10,066 bases of DNA, from assembly GCA_016867725.1 (NCBI GenBank), contig VGIX01000048.1:1-10066 (forward strand). Direction: 5' to 3'. Positions within the stretch are counted from its first letter, which is position 1, and every line of letters begins with the position of its first letter. A program made the translations under genes and the position numbers. Of this stretch, positions 6,264 through 10,066 are shown in pieces. This DNA is from Candidatus Effluviviaceae Genus I sp. (GTDB lineage: Bacteria > Joyebacterota > Joyebacteria > Joyebacterales > Joyebacteraceae). Below the pieces are notes generated by a model. It saw only the letters and a list, made by a program, of their open reading frames with translations. It did no database searches and had not been told where the DNA came from.

Positions 6264-7802
6264 TCACTCGCCGCCCTCCGACCGCCGCAGCCTCCGGAGC
6301 ACGCCGCCGAGGACCGCCCGGTCCTCGGCGCCCACGCCCAGCGCGAGCGTCAGACCCGCCGTGACGGCGTAGCCGGCGACGAGGACGGCCACCGACCAGG
6401 GCCAGCCCTCAGGAGCGGCCAGCGCGCGGCGCGCCGCGACCGCAAGTCCCATCAGCACCGCACCCGTGACGGCGACCTTGAGCGTCGAGCGGTCGTACGG
6501 GACAACGCCGAGAAGCACCCTCCCCTCGACGAGCCGAGCGACGTTGACGAGCACGATCGCGATGCCCGTCGCCACGGCCGCTCCGGCGATGCCCATTCTG
6601 GGGATCAGCGTCGCGTTGAGCGCGACGCTCACGACGGCCATCGCCACGATGTTGACCACGTTGAAGCGCTGGAACCTCGTCATCGCGAGACAGCTCGAAA
6701 CCGACGCGCACATCGAGTCGACGACCTGCGCCGCCGTGAGGACCACGAGCGCCGCATAGCCCGCGACGAACTCCGTCCCGAACAGGCCGAGCACGCTTCT
6801 GCCGGCGACGATGAGCCAGGCGAGAACGGGCAACGTGAGGAGGACGATCCATCGCGTGATCGCCCTCAGGAGCGAGGCCATGAGCTTCTCGTTCCCGCGG
6901 TGGTACACGTCGGCGATGATGGGCGAGAAGATCGCGTTGAACGACATCGTGAACAGCATCGCGAGGCTCGCGAGCAGCGCGACCACGTTGTAGATGCCGA
7001 CGTCGGCCGCGCTCATGTAGAAGCCGAGGAAGAGCCTCCCGCTCTGCGTGAGCGCGAACGCGGTGGTCGTCTCGGCGAGCATGGACGCCGAGTACCCTGT
7101 GAACTCGCGCCTCGGGATGTCCCCCGCCGGGCCGGCGACGAGGTACGGCGCTCGCCTGCGGACGAAGACGATCCCGATCGCCATCGAGACCGCGTACGCG
7201 AGGACCGTCGCCGTGACGATGCCTTGAAGCCGCATCCCCAGAAAGAAGAGCGCGAGAAAGACGACCAGACGGGAGACGCGGAACGAGATCTCCGAGGCGA
7301 TCACGCTGCGCTTCATGTCCTTGACGGCCCTGAGTGCAGCGGCGTAGAGCAGGCTCAGCGTGTACGGGACCATCGCGAGCGAGATGACGAGGAGCGCCTG
7401 CTCGAGCCGCGGCTCCTTGAAGACCGAGAGGGCGAGCGGGCGGCGGAGCAGCGCGAGCGCCACGGCCGCGACGACGCTCGCGAGCAGGCCGAAGCGCACG
7501 CCGTGCGCGAGGACAGCGCGCGCACGGTCCTCGCGCCCCTGGCCGACGTACATCGCGATGTAGCGACAGAAGCTCCCCTCGAACCCGAAGGTCGTGAGAA
7601 CCCCGAGTCCCATCACGATCGTCCACGCGAGCACGAACACGCCGAGCGCCTCGGCGCCGAGAAGCCGCGCCACGACCGCCTGCACAACGAACCCGAGCGC
7701 GAGCCCGAAGACGCGGCCCGCGAACGTAAAGCCGGCCTGCCTCGTGGCCGTGGAGAGATAGCCCTGATACTCCCGCTCGTCGATGTCGCCTTGTCCGTTC
7801 AC
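6264..7802 (-). CDS. Polysaccharide flippase-like membrane protein (MOP superfamily, Wzx type)
   Basis: This 512-residue protein has 12 or more hydrophobic segments from about residue 25 to 490. It has the layout of oligosaccharide flippases, which move undecaprenyl-linked sugar units across the inner membrane. Family-like features are a helix-rich start (TRQAGFTFAGRVFGLALGFV), SAADVGIYNVVALLASL at 264-280, LFGTEFVAGYAAL at 340-352, and IPRMGIAGAAVAT at 400-412. The start is GTG 7800-7802 with a poor GGAG close upstream, so it is not firmly set. The 88-nt gap to the preceding acyltransferase gene holds a weak GCGGCC/GGCCGC inverted repeat (7860-7881) and no recognisable promoter, so cotranscription is likely. 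Lipid II flippase (MurJ) and MATE exporters are other branches of the superfamily; the O-antigen or exopolysaccharide type fits best. The actual substrate is unknown. Confidence 0.83.
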   Translation of the reverse strand: MNGQGDIDEREYQGYLSTATRQAGFTFAGRVFGLALGFVVQAVVARLLGAEALGVFVLAWTIVMGLGVLTTFGFEGSFCRYIAMYVGQGREDRARAVLAHGVRFGLLASVVAAVALALLRRPLALSVFKEPRLEQALLVISLAMVPYTLSLLYAAALRAVKDMKRSVIASEISFRVSRLVVFLALFFLGMRLQGIVTATVLAYAVSMAIGIVFVRRRAPYLVAGPAGDIPRREFTGYSASMLAETTTAFALTQSGRLFLGFYMSAADVGIYNVVALLASLAMLFTMSFNAIFSPIIADVYHRGNEKLMASLLRAITRWIVLLTLPVLAWLIVAGRSVLGLFGTEFVAGYAALVVLTAAQVVDSMCASVSSCLAMTRFQRFNVVNIVAMAVVSVALNATLIPRMGIAGAAVATGIAIVLVNVARLVEGRVLLGVVPYDRSTLKVAVTGAVLMGLAVAARRALAAPEGWPWSVAVLVAGYAVTAGLTLALGVGAEDRAVLGGVLRRLRRSEGGE

Positions 7803-7886
7803 GATCTCCGCCCCGCTTCGCCCGCGCAGCTCCGACGGGCGCTGTTCGATGCCCAGGCAGCGGCCCGGGGTCCTCGGCCGCGCGGG

Positions 7887-7927
7887 CGCCTCACGGCCGG
7901 CCCCCGCGCAGACGCCTCACGGCCGGC
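7887..7927. repeat. 15-bp direct repeat at the end of the CelD-like gene
   Basis: CGCCTCACGGCCGGC occurs exactly at 7887-7901 and 7913-7927, starts 26 bp apart. On the minus strand the 7913 copy encodes part of LKPAVRRL and the 7887 copy supplies the gene's TGA stop in a shifted frame, because 26 is not a multiple of three. This suggests a small tandem duplication that reset the C-terminus. The 11 bp between copies is not repeated outside. Confidence 0.5.
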
Positions 7928-8952
7928 TTGAGCCACGCATCCCGCGCGTAGCCCGCGAGCCCGCCCGGCCCGGCAGGATACAGCACGACCGACGCGTGCT
8001 CGCGCCGCCCGGTCGCCCACTCCTCCTTCCAGCGCGCCGTCTCGCCCACGAAGTCGAAGCGCGAAAGCCCCGCCTCGAATGCGCGGCGGATCGCCCCGTG
8101 GAAGAGCACGACGCCGGGCGACAGCTTCGAGAACGCCTCGTCGAACGAGGTCTTGAGCGCGTAGTAGACGCCGCCGAAGACCGCGCCGTACACGAAGGCG
8201 ACGGCCCGCCCGTCCACCTCGAGCCAGAAGCAGCTCAGGCGGCCGGCGCCCGCGAGGACGCGCGTGACGTCCCCGTAGAACCCCTCCGCCCCACGCCCTC
8301 CGATGGACGTCCCCTCGCCCTCTCTCCAGCTGCGCGCGTCCACCGCCACGAAGCCGGCCACAAGGGCGTCGAGGTCGGTGTCGGGGGCGAGCTCGCGGAA
8401 GACGAACCCGGCCTCCCGCTCGGCCTTCCGGAGCTTGCGCTCCCACTCGTGCGTGACCTTCCGGGGACGCGACGCGAGGTACTCGTCCCACGACCCGGCG
8501 ATGTCCACGTGCGGGGACACGCGCCCGGGCGTCTCGAGCGGCAGGTAGCCCGCGTCGCGGCACGCGCTGAGCGCCCCGTAGGTCGGCGAGTCGCGGGGGA
8601 CGCTGCGAAGCGCTGCCGCGACGCCGCGCCGCCTCAGGTGGCCGAGCGCCGCACCGAGGAACGCGGGCGCGTCGCACTCCGAGACGAGCGCCTCGCCGCG
8701 GAGGGAGAGGAAGTTCACGGGGAACTCGACGACGCGCCCGCGCGCGAAGAGCGGCGCGAGGCCGACGGGCACGCCCGCGTCCACGCCCACGAGCGCGAGC
8801 GGCTCAAGCCCGCCGCCGAACGCCGCGGCCCACGCCGCCACCCACGGCCGGCTCACGAAGATGCTCGGACACGAGCCCGCGTCGGTCAGATCGTCCCACG
8901 CCCGCGTCAGGTCCGCCGCGTCGAGAGACCGGTGTTCGACGATCTCGATCAC
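7891..8952 (-). CDS. CelD/BcsL-type acyltransferase-like protein (GNAT fold)
   Basis: This 353-residue protein resembles the CelD/BcsL family, with a C-terminal BioF2-like GNAT domain related to the FemAB fold. The N-terminal part has IFVSRPWVAAWAAAFGG (31-47), matching the family's F-x-x-W-x-x-AW region. The C-terminal domain (about 155-330) holds YYALKTSFDEAFSKLSPGVV (263-282) followed by FDFVGETARWKEEWA (299-313), the typical 'SPG ... G ... K' pattern. Members are linked to cellulose or other exopolysaccharide production and probably transfer acyl or aminoacyl groups; the donor and acceptor are unknown. The start is GTG 8952 with GGAGG at 8957-8961. The longer ATG at 8985 lacks a ribosome site and would overlap the upstream gene. 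It follows the oxidase gene by 22 nt and precedes the flippase gene. The stop lies in a 15-bp repeat. Confidence 0.78.
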   Translation of the reverse strand: MIEIVEHRSLDAADLTRAWDDLTDAGSCPSIFVSRPWVAAWAAAFGGGLEPLALVGVDAGVPVGLAPLFARGRVVEFPVNFLSLRGEALVSECDAPAFLGAALGHLRRRGVAAALRSVPRDSPTYGALSACRDAGYLPLETPGRVSPHVDIAGSWDEYLASRPRKVTHEWERKLRKAEREAGFVFRELAPDTDLDALVAGFVAVDARSWREGEGTSIGGRGAEGFYGDVTRVLAGAGRLSCFWLEVDGRAVAFVYGAVFGGVYYALKTSFDEAFSKLSPGVVLFHGAIRRAFEAGLSRFDFVGETARWKEEWATGRREHASVVLYPAGPGGLAGYARDAWLKPAVRRLRGGRP

Positions 8953-8974
8953 GTCGCCTCCGCCCCGTCGGGCC

Positions 8975-10066
8975 TCAGGCCGCATCCCAACCGAACATCA
9001 CACCGCGATTGAGCACGCCGCCCGGGTCGAGCGCCCTCTTGACCTCGACCATCTGCCGCACACCGTCCTCACCGCACTGCACGCGCAGGAACTCGTGCTT
9101 GAGCCTGCCGATGCCGTGCTCGCCCGACACGCTCCCGCCGAGGGCGACCGCCCGCTCGGCGAACGACAGCGCGAGCGCCTTCGCGCGGCGAAGCTCCTCA
9201 GGCGTGCCCGGGATGATGTTCAGGTGAAGGTGGCTGTCGCCGATGTGCCCGAACATCACGTACCGGAGCCCCGTGCCGGCGAGGCCCTCGCGGTAGACCG
9301 TCAGCATGGCCTCGAGAGCGTCCGCGGGCACGGCGAGGTCGGTGCCGACCTTGTGGATCTCCGCGTACACGGCCTTCGCGCGGGCCACGGCCCCGTTGAC
9401 CTCCTCGGGGAGGCTGTGCCTGAGCGCCTTGAGCCTCGCGAGGTCGGCCTCGTTCATGCCGCCCCACGTGCGCTCCATGGACGACCCGCACGCGGTGAGC
9501 GCTGTCTCCCACGCTTCGTAGACCTCCGGAAGTTCCTCCTCGCCGTCGAGGCCCTGCTCGAACTGCACCGCGGCAGCCGCGTCGGCCGGGAGCTCCGGGA
9601 TCGAGGAGGACGCACCCTGCTCCCTCTTCCGCTCGCGCAGGAACTCGAGGCTGCGCGGATCGTAGTACTCCAGCGCCATCGGGGCCACGCCGACGGGCGG
9701 CGGACCGCCAGGCCCATCGCCGCGCGCCCGCCGCACGAACGCGACCGCGTCGTCGTCCGACCCGAAGAACGCCAGCGCGCTCAGGACGACCGCGGGCCGC
9801 GGCGACAGCAGCGCCTCGACCTCCGTGACGACGCCGAGCGTGCCCTCGCTTCCGATGAAGAGGTCCAGGAGGTCCATGCCGGGCGCCGAGTGGTAACCGG
9901 CCGCATTCTTGGTCGCCGGCACACGGTACCGCGGCGCGGGAACCTCGACGACGGTCCCGTCCAGCCGCTCGATCTCGAAGAGCCCGCCCTCCTCGCAGCA
10001 GGCCCCGCGCTCGACGTCGAGCGCCTCGCCGCACGCGAGCACGACCCTCGCCCGCAGCACGTGCGC
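8975..10066 (-). CDS. FAD-linked 2-hydroxyacid oxidase (GlcD/D-lactate dehydrogenase type), 5' end outside window
   Basis: The frame is open through the right edge, leaving 363 C-terminal residues; most of the N-terminal FAD-binding (PCMH-type) domain is missing. In window numbering, the end of the FAD domain shows KNAAGYH (53-59) and LFIGSEGTLGVVTE (69-82). The C-terminal oxidase domain carries MFGHIGDSHLHLNI (271-284) with the family's catalytic or metal-binding histidines, SGEHGIG (314-320), and LDPGGVLN (346-353). The GTG at 10060 is not a real start, since the homologous domain continues upstream. The family oxidises glycolate, D-lactate or similar 2-hydroxyacids, passing electrons to quinone, cytochrome or partner Fe-S subunits. 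No GlcE or GlcF partner gene is visible. The usual LNPGK near the end is LNRGV here. The substrate cannot be assigned from the sequence. Confidence 0.87.
   Translation of the reverse strand, partial: AHVLRARVVLACGEALDVERGACCEEGGLFEIERLDGTVVEVPAPRYRVPATKNAAGYHSAPGMDLLDLFIGSEGTLGVVTEVEALLSPRPAVVLSALAFFGSDDDAVAFVRRARGDGPGGPPPVGVAPMALEYYDPRSLEFLRERKREQGASSSIPELPADAAAAVQFEQGLDGEEELPEVYEAWETALTACGSSMERTWGGMNEADLARLKALRHSLPEEVNGAVARAKAVYAEIHKVGTDLAVPADALEAMLTVYREGLAGTGLRYVMFGHIGDSHLHLNIIPGTPEELRRAKALALSFAERAVALGGSVSGEHGIGRLKHEFLRVQCGEDGVRQMVEVKRALDPGGVLNRGVMFGWDAA

Noticed and set aside
6900-9012. Two plus-strand open frames (343 and 409 codons) opposite the flippase and CelD-like genes
   Set aside because: Their products are Arg/Glu/His-rich and motif-free. 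The minus-strand frames have membrane segments and family motifs with proper stops.
9198-10034. 278-codon minus-strand frame within the oxidase region
   Set aside because: It is an out-of-frame shadow of the FAD oxidase, whose frame contains GSEGTLGV and SGEHGIG.

Overview
The window is GC-rich DNA (about two thirds G+C by eye) and densely packed with ordinary bacterial genes. I see no rRNA, tRNA, CRISPR array, transposase or phage gene. A secreted gingipain-type (C25) peptidase, a two-subunit oxygen-sensitive fumarase and clear sigma-70-type promoters suggest an uncultured FCB-group-like bacterium (Candidatus Eisenbacteria or a similar lineage). That placement is inference from gene content only. 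Most long open frames opposite or alongside the real genes are GC-driven shadows, including an 828-codon plus-strand frame covering the whole peptidase gene.

Layout. (1) Positions 1-2449, minus strand: most of a C25 cysteine peptidase. It has a signal peptide, a prodomain, a catalytic domain with the His/Cys pair intact, and Ig-like domains that run off the left edge. Its promoter lies at 2561-2589, and a perfect 9-bp hairpin sits at the predicted start of its mRNA. (2) Positions 2592-4202, minus strand: a fumarase operon with its own promoter, alpha and beta subunit genes overlapping by 14 nt, and a strong hairpin terminator that abuts the peptidase promoter. (3) Positions 4203-4288: a divergent control region with a 12-bp direct repeat spaced 20 bp apart. 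(4) Positions 4289-6232, plus strand: a Na+/phosphate cotransporter-family gene followed 14 nt later by a PhoU-domain gene. (5) Positions 6264-10066, minus strand: a flippase-like membrane protein, a CelD/BcsL-type (GNAT) acyltransferase-like protein, and the C-terminal 363 residues of an FAD-linked 2-hydroxyacid oxidase that runs off the right edge. The last two are tightly spaced and probably cotranscribed from a promoter outside the window.

Function. The fumarase belongs to the TCA cycle or a reductive C4 branch. The transporter and PhoU pair probably handles phosphate flux and its control. The flippase and CelD-like protein suggest cell-surface polysaccharide assembly, and the peptidase is an exported, self-activating type of protease. 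No wholly new system is evident. The points most worth checking are the compact control architecture at 2532-2626, the repeat in the divergent region, the split transporter/PhoU pair with a degenerate second PhoU repeat, and the truncated peptidase.
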